Positions 17,313 through 28,700 of a stretch of 64,000 bases of DNA are shown here, piece by piece (within the stretch, counting starts at the first letter, position 1; each line of letters starts with the position of its first letter). The DNA is taken from positions 13,840,501 through 13,904,500 of the forward strand of contig NC_135553.1 of the NCBI RefSeq assembly GCF_964340395.1. The letters are read 5' to 3'. Under the pieces are notes generated by a model. The model had not been told where the DNA came from and did not search any database. It saw only the letters and a list, made by a program, of their open reading frames with translations. The stretch is from Glandiceps talaboti (taxonomy: Eukaryota > Hemichordata > Enteropneusta > Spengelidae). The translations under genes and the position numbers were made by a program.

Positions 17313-19182
17313 TGAAAATTAAACTAACCAAATCTTTGACTAATAACACTGCATCATTATAATAACAGTAGCTGCAGCATCATCAACAACAAAACATGAT
17401 ATTCAATTTCTTTCAAACCTGGCTCAAATGTGACATATCAAATAGGACATATATTAGCACATCAGTTTGTTTTACGACATACGCATATTAGACCGAATGG
17501 TGGCCGTACTTGTCTTTACTTTATAACTAAATATCTAAACCAAATCTTATCAGACCCTGACCTTTGACCTTGTAATAAAGTGATCAACAAGCTGAAAACG
17601 TGGAAAATGAACCGAATACAAAAAAGACACATTTTTAAACCTAATTTGCATATCACTGATGGGAATTACCGTGTCATGAATAATTCTGCATCTACACATC
17701 CCTAAGAACATTCCCACAAAATTTCAGACCAATCTGGCCAGTAGTTTTTGACTAAAATTGACATTTTTGACCCAAATCACACATGACCTATGGTGTTATC
17801 ATTTTGCTTTGCACAATTCACAACTAGACATAAAAAAAATTATAGAAATTCACACATAATACTGTTGCCTTCATTTGTATCACTCTTGTCATCCTTTGGA
17901 AAGCCTAAAAACTACAGACATTGCACCAATAAACAACTGAGTTAATTGTGTTTGTGATTATGTCAACTACACTAGGACATATACAGGAGTTTAGCTGCCG
18001 AGCAATAAACTGAAATTTCACATCTAACATTGTTTAACCTTTTACATTCATTGTAGTGAATGCAGGTATTTTTTCATACCAGAACTGACAAGCAAACTTA
18101 AGACACAATCTTTTACAAATAATCTGTTGTTTTATTGTAATTGTTCAATTAATATACACAATTACCCTATCTCTAGTCTTGCCCTGCTTGTAATAATTAA
18201 CACTAAAAGATAAGTTCATGACATAAGCTGACATGTACTGACTAGTTTTACTTGGTCCCTTAGAGCTGGAGATTGAGGTGGTTTTTTTTTTCATTATTGC
18301 GATATGGCTAAGGTCTAGCATTGCTCTTTGACATTTGTTGATAACACAACTGGTGGCGAGATTGTCATATCGTAATCATTGCTATTTTAACTTGAACTAC
18401 TTTCTATTCCAAATGTCAAGTATTTGTTGAAAGTTTAGAGTGCATGTCACAGAGGTTAAAAATGAAATCTTTTTGAATGACTATAGTACTCAGATGTGTC
18501 AACATGGAAGACTACATTGACTGAAAGTCTATAAATCAAAGGGCACAGTCTGTAATGTGCATGGTTTTTTAGGGTTACTTTTAAAAATTTGTTTTATATA
18601 GAAATATACTTACATTTACATTATTTCAACAACTAAAAATTTTTGAATCATGTCTAGTAACTGTTGGAACAGTCACCAAATATTCGCGAGACAACATATT
18701 ATTATGACAGTACTTTGGGGTAACAAAACAAACACACACCGTAGTCTTGGTTATCAAGTCTCTTTGATCACCTTTACAGTGCTCTTGCTTTGACACTGAT
18801 TTGCTCCCATGCATGATTTAATAGCGACTGTGTTGTATATGTGTAGCATTACAATTACATTATATCCACTGTCTTAAAGCCAACAATAGGCTTAAAATAC
18901 CAGACCGTATCTCTTTAAACATGAATATGATCAACCACCATGCTTTAAATTACTTTTTTCTGTTTGGTAGAAATAAAATTCCAGACCCTAATCTCCATTC
19001 TCATTGTTTTCCCCCAGATTTCAAAACATCTTAATTCTTCATTGTTTTTCCATCAGAAGTAACTATTGCACATCAATCTTCAGAGTTTCATGTAGCCAAT
19101 TTGATCAATATTGTAATAATAATTCATCAACTAGTCATGTTTACTGCAAACACCTGATACTTCAATGCAATGTTGTTGTTTT
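16859..19182. other. Intergenic stretch downstream of galactokinase
   Basis: No credible exon on either strand. Contains a (TA)n tract (17274-17311). A minus-strand ATTAAA at 18822-18817, 361 nt past the galactokinase stop, is a possible polyadenylation signal. Confidence 0.6.
17274..17311. repeat. (TA)n microsatellite
   Basis: About 19 TA units, self-complementary, in intergenic DNA. Confidence 0.95.
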
Positions 19183-19254
19183 TTATAGCTGTAGTGGTTT
19201 TGCACCATCAGATGCCTGGGCCACATAAAAAGTTGGCGTTCCAGAGTATTTTGC
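19183..19254 (-). CDS. GALK1: GALK1 exon 8 (aa 371-393 and stop)
   Basis: Acceptor TTTAACAG; encodes [19 protein letters not shown] and ends PLQL, TAA at 19185-19183. Matches the human C-terminal FYLSQAADGAK block. Confidence 0.93.
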   Translation of the reverse strand, partial: AKYSGTPTFYVAQASDGAKPLQL

Positions 19255-22200
19255 CTGTTAAAAAAAATACACAAAATTAACATTATATTAAAAATGATCA
19301 ATGTCCATAGTAGATGGATTGAAATGTTGCATTCGTTCCGCAATTTACCGTTTCCAAGTAACTACCATATATTGTTCTGTCACAGTGATTCTTTTAACCG
19401 TGAACAATATATTCTCCATTAGAAATAAAGGTAAAGATACAGGATGTACTCAGGTATAATGACATTTTAAAGAAAATGTCTACTTACAATTTTGCTTTTT
19501 TTAATCAATACTGCAGAATGCAATATTGTCATGGGTTTGGTTTTTATTGAAGAAAGAAATCTCCACTGGATAAATATATATTCCATGTGACAATCTATGA
19601 TTGTTTTTTACTTAATTTTTAGTGTTGCTCATCTTGTATATAAAGATTTTCCATTTCAATTCCATACAAAACTTTGACGTCAGCTCCACATCAGAAAAAG
19701 TGCCATTATCATGCAATTTATCGATCAATCAGAAAGGTCATTTTATACCAACCACTTTGGAGAACTGACAGCTTTGCAATGGAGGCAACCAACTCAATGA
19801 ATCGACATATTGGGCAATGTATTGTCAATATTGTCACACACTGTCACACGAGGGTGCCCTACATACATGAAAATCTCAAGAAATCAAGACAACTCTTGCC
19901 GTGTTTCTTACCTTGACATGTTCCACAACTTTAGGCACAGCTTCCTTTTTCAGTAATGTAACTGTGGACAGAAAGATTTATGTTCTATCAGTAAGAAACT
20001 AGAAAATGATGTCATCTTTTGCTGTTGTAATAATTTCAATTATAATTTTGTTCTAAATCTCAACTGAAAATACTGGTTCAAGTTGCTCAGAGTCTACAAG
20101 TAATCTACTGCTTACGATTGTCCAACATTGATCAACAGAGTGATAATTTACAATGCATAAGAGCTACTCTGGCAAGGACTAGCTTGTCTACAAGATACTG
20201 GGAAGTAGGTCAATGATACACAATAATGCCACTAAGAAAATGCCACTAAATATGCGTAACACACTTTTATATAGCTTTTGGTTGTTTGTGTTTGTGCTAT
20301 GTTTATTTGGTGTTGAGTTTTTTGTTTTGTTTTGTTGTTTGTTTTTTTTTTTTTTTTTTTTTTTTGGGGGGGGGGCGCAACATTTATCATTACAGTACTT
20401 AATACGGATTATAAGATTGGACTGAAAACTTGATCTACTCAAAAAAACTGTATCTGGCATTGGCTGCAAAACATCAACTTTTTAAACATATTTTCTCAAG
20501 TTTTTAAAAATGTTCAGAGGAATTATGTATTTCATGTTTCAATCTCCCAGTATATAGGAAGTTAGCTGCACCACTATTTACCTGTGCATCCTCCAAAGCC
20601 TCCTCCCGTCATTCTTGATCCATAGACACCATCAACTTCCATGGCTGCATCCACCAACTCGTCTAACTCACTGCAACTTACTTCATAATCGTCCCTACAT
20701 ATAACAAAATATCAAATAAGCGTAACTACTAACCCTCCATTACAATGCCATTTTGAAAAAAAATAGAGTGCCTGCAGTGTGATAGAAAATCATTGATCAT
20801 CAATAGAATATATATTCCTACTGCAGTATTTACTATACATGTATATGACATCATTATGGAGTGGAGTTTGTTATGCACTTACAAAGACTGCAATGGATTG
20901 CATGCTCCCCAGGGAGTTGAGGAAGTATATAGTCTATTATGCTAATAGAGGTACATACCTGGGGTTATTGTGTAATTTGCAGAGTGCTATTCTCATGACA
21001 TTCAATGTTGCAGGTGCATTATAAATACATCATCATTATTATTATTATTACATAATTATGTACCATTGATTACATGTACTTGCACCGGTAGTCCGGTACA
21101 CATGCATACTAGTGGTATTTGCACTGCAGTGCAATGCTGAAAACATTATTACATACCTACATGCAATTAATTATGTAAATGAGGATATAAGCATTTGTTC
21201 TACATGAAAGCACATTATCGCATGGTGTCATTTTTATGAAAATTTGTTGTTTTGGAAAAACACATAACAGAACCTCATGCTGTGTGAGTGCTAGTGTGAT
21301 ATTGCACTTGTGCTTGCAGTATTTTCTGCTGCACTTTCACTCACTACGCTTGTGAAAGCATTGCTGCAGAAAACACTGTAAGCACTTGTGCAAATACCCC
21401 AATATGCCACACTAGCACTAATGCACTGCATCATGGGGTTTGTCATATTATAAATATATCACATGCCACAAGTGCTACTGTTAAGTTAAAACATAATGGA
21501 GTTTGCAGCCTTTGTTTACCTTACCTCAGAGATTTGTGACTTTCAACCATTAATTCACCGAATTTGCTATAGTTGCCTGCCTCTAACACTGCTGCAGCCT
21601 CCTCTGTACGTTGGATTTCACCAATCACATGGTGAGCTCTTTTGTAGATTTCGGGTTCAAGTTTGTCCTTGTGCGCTAGAATTGAAATCAACCAAAGATT
21701 AATGACAGTATAATTATACACGATAAAGACCACTCCTGATCTAACTACAGGGATACCACAAGGCAGGACAAATTTGAAATATTCAGTAACTTTCTTTGCC
21801 ATCAAACACAAGCTTTTTTCAATCTAAAAAGTTAATTCTCCCTAGAAACATAGAAAGACCTGGTAGAGTCAGGAAGTTTCAGCAGTTATACAACACAAAA
21901 AATTCCACTGTATTTTTTTTTTAAGACATCATAGGCTAAGACAAGATACTGCAAAAGTCTCAAGAGAACCCTGGGTTGCATACTTGCTTATCAGTAGGCA
22001 GTTTTCATATCATCTACACTGCATTTTGACTTACCTGCCAATTCTTCCAATGTTGCATCACGTAGACTCTTTTTACCAAGAGCAGCGGCAGCCTCATAAC
22101 ATTGCCGTCTTCTAGTGGGGTATTCACTACCAGTCAGTTCATGTTTGACATTAGAGTTGATAACCAAAATAACTAAATCAGGATCTGATAAAGGCACTAG

Positions 22201-25200
22201 TTTAGACTCCATAGACCTGAAATGATATAAATACCAATATGTCTATATGGTCTCTGCATATACTTGGCAGTCACTGAACATTGAACAAATCATTGAGTTA
22301 CAAGTTCACATTAGACCATGCACAACTTGGACGTTGAAATATTTGCAGAATTAAGTTAATGGCAGCAGGGAAACTTACATTAACTGTGAGACAAAATCTA
22401 AGACATTGTATAAAGGTATCATTACCACAAAACACCATAACAAGCTGATTATAACACCACTTTTATTTCCCTGGTACCTCAGCCAAATTATCAAAATATT
22501 ATGAACTGCTGGAACCATGGAACCCCCCCCCCCCCCCCCTTATTATTTGTGTCCATACCTGCAATCAATGAGTAATGCATTGCCATCTTTACCCATAGTG
22601 GAGATGAACTGATCCATAATACCACACGGCATTCCTGGAAACTCATGTTCAGCCTTCTGGCAGGCCAGTGCCTTGTCCTTTAGTTCTGTACTAGTACTGG
22701 TCAGCTGTTCAAGGAATGTGTACATAGCCACTTCCAGCGATGCAGAGCTGGACACGCCACCACCAATAGGTACAGATGAAGTAATGACAGCATCAAATGG
22801 TACCAATTCCCCTGACAAATTAGATAATACCTGTGACTCATTTTTGTGCCAAAATACATCACTTCACTGGTACATGTAAATTCAGAATCAATGTAAATAA
22901 TAATGGTAGATTTAGGTGTAAATCAATACGAAAATATGTGGCTTTAAATACACTGTACCGAAGCAAAACAAAATACTGTCAAAATAAAGTGGAGCGATGA
23001 AAAATTGTCTCTAATAAAATTATACATCACATTCAAAGTATACATCATTAATTGATGGTAATGAACTTTCACTATTCATAACAATTACATTCTAGAAGGA
23101 ATTAATTTCAAAACACTCAATGTTTGCAATGTTGTTTTATTTATAGATTTCCCTGGACTGGATTTCTACATGTACCATGATCAAACACCTGTTACAGATG
23201 TAGCATCAATTGCCTTTACCATTAATTCCTTTCAGATTGGCCTTACAGAAAATAGTCCTCAGAGAGAGAGAACTTAAAAAATTGCAATCAATATGTTATG
23301 TATCTTAAATACTGATTATCAAACAGGTGTTTTTTCCTATATGATTACATTATACATCAGTCTTTATCCTTCATAACATTCACAATAATAGACATATTGC
23401 TACTGCAGAAATGTCAAAATAAAAGTGTGCACACAAAACACATGGCATTTCTTTTATGGGAAACTATATATCAAAGGAAAATAATTGACTCGAAAATCTA
23501 TATAGTTCTCCCATTTTGTAGTCATATTTACTTTTCCATTGAAAAACGCTTTGGTGATATTTTGATATGGTAACAATAACTTTGTTTTGTATGGCAAAAA
23601 GCTCTTTACATATATAGATGTTGTGTAAATTTACTAACACACTTTATCAGATTTTGACAGTGTGGTAGATACTAGTAACAGTAGGGCTATCACTGGCTGA
23701 CATTATCATAGAATGTAATTGAGACAGATTGTTTGCTAAATATATCTGTCTTACAACCCTAGATACTGCATACTAGCTGCAACTGGGACATAGTTTTTCA
23801 TCCAACAACCAAAAAACATATTCACTAAACTTGGTTAATTACCTATAAAGAGACACTGTCTATTATTTCGTGGTCAATATTTTAAGCACTCCAGTTACAA
23901 CTAGTATAGTTTTAACATGGTGACAGATTCAAAAGCCAGGCATTTGCTCAAGATTTAAACTTGTCACTTAATTAACACTTATACCTACAGATAATATTGA
24001 CTACTAATTGACAGATACAACCTCTCTTAATTTTAGTGACTATATCTTTGGTTGCTGGATGCAAACAATATCCCAGTTGCAGCTAGTGCAGGTTAAAGAT
24101 ATGTCTATGATACACATAATACCTTTAAAGTTTGCAACCACTCCCTTCACATAGTTAGACCAAGACGGTTTCCCTGGTTTCAAAGGATTGTCAGCTGTTG
24201 GCAAAGAAAATTCCACTTTTCTTTCATCGTCAACATTTTCTGCTGTTGTAATTACCCGGCAGATTTCATCCGATGACTTCTTACCAGCTACAACTGTTAC
24301 CATTGGCAATGCCTGAAATTAAAGATATATAAAGTTAATGTGAAAACATGTTTTTGAAGTTTTTCACGATGTTTTACTACAAAATATCGCGCAATCTATC
24401 CAAGACTGTTAACCAAAAATATAATATTCTAGACTAATTTATACAGCAATGGTTGTAACATATCACCTTGAAATTGTTTCTGTTTTACACCGACACTACT
24501 TGAAGCACTAAAACAAATTTTAGACTAGGCCACACAACATTTTTTAAACACTGATTACCATGGTTTCAGACCTAATTTACATACCAAATTTGCTTGGGCC
24601 ACCTGTTTTTAAAAGTTCTCCTAGACATCCCATCCAAAATGTAAAATTTACAATGATTTAGCATACGTCATTATGTGATCTGCATATTAATATGGTGATA
24701 TAAATTAATTGCACTGTGGTGTATTTTTGACACAGATAAACAAAAAAAGAAGAAGAATTTTGAATGTACCAGTAATTTTGATAAAATCTATTAATGTATT
24801 GATATTAGAAATTCAACAAGTGTCTTGGAATACACATATTTCTACCACTAGCCATATAATTGTTTGCTATATACAACACATCTTTACATATTATACTGAC
24901 TGAAATAATTCAATACATTAATGGTCTGAGATAATTATTCATAATTTGGTTCATGGTCAGATCTAATATTAATAGAAGTATTATATAATATCGACTAATT
25001 GCGCAAACTGAAGTTCACATTGTCTGCAAAATAATGTGTGATTGGTTGTTTGGAAGCTTAGTATCTCATTGCTAATAAATGTCTACACTTATGATTGAAT
25101 ATCCCATGCGATTCAAATATATGATGTAGATGCTCATTCATTTCGGTGCATGCGTGCAAACGGAAATGCACATTTCATTACCATTGGAAAGACGAAGCCA

Positions 25201-25352
25201 TCATTGTAATCTGTGTGTTCGCCAATTAAATTGACTCTTCCAGGTGCACTTGCTGCAGCTGTGGGTCTGCCATCAAAACAGAGTTCAAATGCCCCCAGTG
25301 CTTTCACCAGTAAATCGTGAACGCTATCGACCTCAGTCACACCCCCTGCCAT
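19183..25352 (-). CDS. GALK1: Galactokinase (8 exons, 393 aa)
   Basis: Join in transcription order: 25352-25182, 24312-24123, 22811-22559, 22216-22035, 21675-21525, 20694-20582, 19961-19912, 19254-19183; 1182 nt with stop. Every junction is GT-AG and the frame is intact. The enzyme phosphorylates alpha-D-galactose with ATP to galactose 1-phosphate, the first committed step of the Leloir pathway, in the cytosol. The galactokinase signature [13 protein letters not shown] is at aa 38-50, with Arg39, Glu45, His46 and Asp48 matching the human catalytic and sugar-binding residues. The GHMP ATP-binding motif [12 protein letters not shown] is at about 134-145. The catalytic base is Asp187 in GIMDQF. 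Motif 3, GGGFGG, is at 346-351. Length is within one residue of human GALK1, and similarity is clearly to GALK1 rather than the GALK2/GalNAc kinase branch. ATG 25352 has a strong context (AAGATGG); another in-frame ATG seven codons upstream has a weak one. Divergent to the RUN-PDZ-like gene. Confidence 0.96.
19912..19961 (-). CDS. GALK1: GALK1 exon 7 (aa 354-370)
   Basis: A 50-nt micro-exon, acceptor TCCACAG, donor GTAAGA, encoding [17 protein letters not shown], which continues motif 3. Confidence 0.9.
20341..20375. repeat. Poly-T/poly-G tract
   Basis: About 24 T followed by about 9 G in GALK1 intron 6, close past exon 6. Confidence 0.95.
20582..20694 (-). CDS. GALK1: GALK1 exon 6 (aa 316-353)
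   Basis: Found by splice phase and similarity only; it has no in-frame ATG at its 5' end. Encodes [14 protein letters not shown] and motif 3, [10 protein letters not shown]; donor GTAAAT. Confidence 0.94.
21286..21420. mobile_element. Foldback (MITE-like) element in GALK1 intron 5
   Basis: The ends GTGCTAGTGTG and CACACTAGCAC are reverse complements. Inner arms also pair (GCACTTGTGCTT with AAGCACTTGTGC; CAGTATTTTCTGC with GCAGAAAACACTG), giving a 135-bp imperfect palindrome. No TSD was resolved. Confidence 0.65.
21525..21675 (-). CDS. GALK1: GALK1 exon 5 (aa 266-315)
   Basis: Acceptor ATTCTAG; encodes [12 protein letters not shown] and [10 protein letters not shown], both matching human GALK1; donor GTAAGG. 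Confidence 0.95.
22035..22216 (-). CDS. GALK1: GALK1 exon 4 (aa 205-265)
   Basis: Acceptor ATTTCAG; encodes [20 protein letters not shown] and the [10 protein letters not shown] segment typical of GALK1; donor GTAAGT. Confidence 0.95.
22523..22540. repeat. Poly-C run
   Basis: About 17 C in GALK1 intron 3, about 20 bp past the exon 3 donor; on the transcribed strand it is a G-run that could form a G-quadruplex-like structure. Confidence 0.9.
22559..22811 (-). CDS. GALK1: GALK1 exon 3 (aa 121-204)
   Basis: Acceptor TTGTCAG. Carries the ATP-binding GGGVSSSAS motif and catalytic Asp187 ([10 protein letters not shown]); ends LLIDC plus two bases before GTATGG. A poly-C run lies just inside the next intron. 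Confidence 0.95.
22812..24122. other. GALK1 intron 2
   Basis: A 1.3-kb intron. Apart from the foldback repeat at 23767-24091 I see only AT-rich unique sequence. Confidence 0.7.
23767..24091. mobile_element. Foldback element, CTAGCTGCAACTGG family, copy 1
   Basis: The left end CTAGCTGCAACTGGGA and right end TCCCAGTTGCAGCTAG are perfect reverse complements, and the arms extend imperfectly inward (TCCAACAACC with GGTTGCTGGA). A related copy is at 60400-60951. Non-coding, presumably a MITE. Confidence 0.7.
24123..24312 (-). CDS. GALK1: GALK1 exon 2 (aa 58-120)
   Basis: Acceptor ATTTCAG, then [12 protein letters not shown]; ends [13 protein letters not shown] plus one base before GTATTA. A foldback repeat begins about 31 bp past this donor. 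Confidence 0.94.
25182..25352 (-). CDS. GALK1: GALK1 exon 1 (aa 1-57)
   Basis: Encodes the N-terminus and galactokinase signature [13 protein letters not shown]; ends FPM before GTAATG, phase 0. Confidence 0.94.
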
Positions 25353-25679
25353 CTTCAGACTGTTTACCGGCATGTGTCGTAAAACGGTGATATCATTTAT
25401 AAACGTGTTTTTTTTCACTGCTTGTGAGCAGTTTATACCTTACTGGCGTCAAATTTGTTTTTCTACCACTAAATTGACATGTTTCAGCGTCAAAAACGGA
25501 AATTAAATTAAATTAAGGGAATATAAACGAAAATTTGAAACACGGCTATTTAAATTTACCCTTTTACGTTAGGTCATACTATAAAGCTGACGATAGACAG
25601 GTAATGAATTTCTGGCCTGATTAGAAAGTACCATCCTCGAAAGAAAATGTAACAAGAGTCTGCAAATTCTGGTTCAGAA
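25353..25679. promoter_or_regulatory. Divergent promoter interval between GALK1 and the RUN-PDZ-like gene
   Basis: Only 327 bp separate the two initiator ATGs, which point away from each other, so both transcription start regions must share this interval (or lie just inside it). I see no clear TATA or CCAAT box in the expected places and no strong CpG enrichment. An ATTAA-type repeat is at about 25503-25516. Confidence 0.6.
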
Positions 25680-25716
25680 ATGGCTCTACGAGACCCCCTT
25701 TTAACGGAACTTAAAG
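25680..25716 (+). CDS. RUN-PDZ-like gene exon 1 (aa 1-12)
   Basis: ATG at 25680 (context AGAAATGGC) encodes MALRDPLLTELK plus one base, then GTAATG. It joins exon 2 in phase to give ELKGILLKLK. Too short for ORF calling. Confidence 0.75.
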
Positions 25717-28700
25717 GTAATGTTACTCCTTGGTTTCTATTTGTTGAGGTTCGCCTGTGAGAAAAAAAAATGAATGAATATTGTATCCGCCTGTTTACAT
25801 TATATAGTTGCAATGAAATACATGTATGGACGCGAATTTTGACAGCATTGCCGCCTGATCAAGTTATTTGCATCGTCCTCGTAAATAGAAATTGCTAAAA
25901 TTCACGTGGAGATAATTTCTTTATGCTTTTCTTACAACGGGCATTGTGTACATAACCCAGTACTCATTGGCGTAACGACGGGAGGACCAGGTTTACGTTT
26001 GTTTACATTCAAATTCGGGCAGTCGCATTCGACAGTCAACAAGTTACAATATGAATGTGTTTTTCATAAAGTTCGCTACGATGTATGCTAACATCCATCA
26101 GCGATTTGTTTTGATCGTACGGGTGCGGCCGCGGGATTGCTTGATTGCCAGAAGGCTTGGTCAATGATAACTCCCTGGGTGATTACTAGTACTGTAGCTA
26201 ACCTGAAGCTTAATTATCCCGTGAACGAGCTAATATCCACATAGTTAGTGCTTGGAGGAATTAATTCCTCCAAGGTTAGTGTCACAGGTACTCGAATCAA
26301 TCTGTATGATTAAAAAAATATATGTATGGTAAATAAGACTTATTTACCATACATTTAAAAAAATCATCATACAGATTGATTCGAGTACCTGTGGTTAATG
26401 TAACACCAATGTTACACATCCATTGTTACAAAATGGAGGTAGCATCCCAAGGAGGTGTGTGCAATCATAGATACTGTTTATGGATAGACAATAGAATAAA
26501 GGGATGATAGAGTCAATGGATAGGACCCCAGTATTGTTGTTGGGTGACAGGGATTTGAATGCAATATGTAGACAATGGACAATAGAATGAATTAGCATAC
26601 ATTCTATTGTTTTATTTTCTGCCTGTGTGACCATGGAGGTAGAATCATTATAACCACATACTTCCATGGTATAACCTAATGGTTTTTTGTTTCACAATGT
26701 CATTCAATAAAAATATGTTCCTAGGTTTGGCAAGACTGGTGCAGATTTCAATAGTACTATGTAGAATCTGATGTGTGGATATCACATGATTTCTGCAGTG
26801 ACTATATTTATTGTAATTTTTTTTTTCATTTATAAATATATTCATCACTAGAATTACATAACTTGAAATGGACAGTGGGGAAAAGTAAACAAATTTCTTG
26901 ACACAATATTGTGCAACCACTCATGCTGTACACAACACAGTATGAAATATTGTACAGTCTGTCCATTAAAAAATTTAAATGACCCACTGTATTGATCGTC
27001 TTAAATCTGGTAGTAACTACATTTGTAGTACTACTAGTAGCCAGCTGGGTATTTGCTAGCTATAACATGATAAATGACTAATACATGTAGCTGGAGGAGC
27101 TGATTAGCCAGACTTAGGAAGGCTCAGAGAGGTGATGGCTGATAGCTGGCTTTCAGGAAATGAAAATAGCCTGAATCATCATGCTATTAATAGTATTATA
27201 GAGCTCTTCATATACATGTAGCCAACATAGCTAATAGCCTTTTAGCTATTTTGGTTTACTCAGTACTATGCAGTACTGCACCAGTCTGCTGGTGATGGCA
27301 TCGGCATCTATTTCATCATGTGTCTTTTAAAGGGCGATTAGTGCACATGCAATTAGGTCAACCTGTAAAATTATTTCTGAAAAGAGATATGTCTTGTGAA
27401 GTATTGCAAATTTGTACAATGGCAGTAGTAGCGAATCATGTCAATGCATTACAATGTTGAATAGTATTTACCATATGGAATAATCAATTGCTTACAGTTT
27501 AATCTTTTTATATCACACACAGCCTCATGGTTTAGTTATTATAATAATAATAATCTCATTTACATTTAAATAATAGCTCTTTTACAAATTTTGCTCAAAA
27601 TGCTGGAAAATTATTATCCCTGGCAAATATGTGATATTTCAAAAACTGTTGGTAGAACCCTCTAGCCTTCTTCCTAAGCATCCTTGGAATCATAACATTT
27701 GTGCTGCCTCTGAGCACACAGGATGAAATGGCAGCTCCATAAGGACAATCTGTCCTACCAGCTCCTCGTTATAGTTGAAAATGAGTTTCAATTTGGTGTT
27801 TCTGTTCTTATACATGTGTGCATGTATGATGTAAAATAATGAATCTCCCACACAACCAAAAGTTTATGAAAATACCTCAATTTCCTGGAGTGTCATAACC
27901 CTTTAATCCCATTGCCAAGTAGTTGGAACAGTACACAGAACTTTTACAAGTCAGTAAGAAATAGACATGATCTATTTAAAAAGTTTTATGATATCATTTA
28001 TTAACATGTGAGCAGTGCTCTGATGTATCTTTGGAATTACTAGTTTTTCTTGCAATTTGTTAAAATACATTCTGTATACATGTACATGTACATAGTCACG
28101 GTATTCTCGATTTACATGTAACACTAACTTTTCTTCTTACATGTGTGTTTTTACAGGCATACTATTGAAATTGAAAGATGAAAAACAAGCAATCAGGGAC
28201 TCACACCCAAAGGTGAAACAATTATGCGAAACATTAGAAAATATTTTGAGGAAAGGATTAAAACGTAAGTATATTGTTTTACTCATAAGTTCAATGTACA
28301 TTGCTGGTTTTACCCCCTCCAAATATACACATGTGGAATGCAGCTTGCGTTATCATTTTGATCTTTTTAATAGTCATACAATGACTGGTTTTCAAATTTT
28401 TTACCTTTCTATACCCATTGAAGGTGTAGGTAAGCCATAAATAAAGTTTCGCTTATTGGAACAGTCACAATTAATCTGTTGATGGTGCTCTACAGTGGTA
28501 GACACACTTTGTTATTTCTTGTATTCCTTTGAGCTTGTATTGCTAACCACAGCAAGTTGGTAATTATGGTTTGAAAAGTGATTGCTATTGGCAGAATAGC
28601 CTCACAGTTGATAAGTCACAGTGGAGAGTGATTACATACGTCAGAGTTTTGATTTTCAAATGAAGTCATTATGTAAATGAACACAGCAAATGTGACTAAT

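Larger units (their letters stand above)
25717..28156. other. RUN-PDZ-like gene intron 1
   Basis: No exon seen. Contains the 24-bp palindrome (26251-26274) and the 111-bp palindromic element (26283-26393); the rest is AT-rich unique sequence with scattered TACATGTA words. Confidence 0.7.

Noticed and set aside
25353-25373. Upstream ATG giving galactokinase seven extra residues
   Set aside because: Its Kozak context is weak (C at -3), while ATG 25352 has A at -3 and G at +4 and gives the usual family length.
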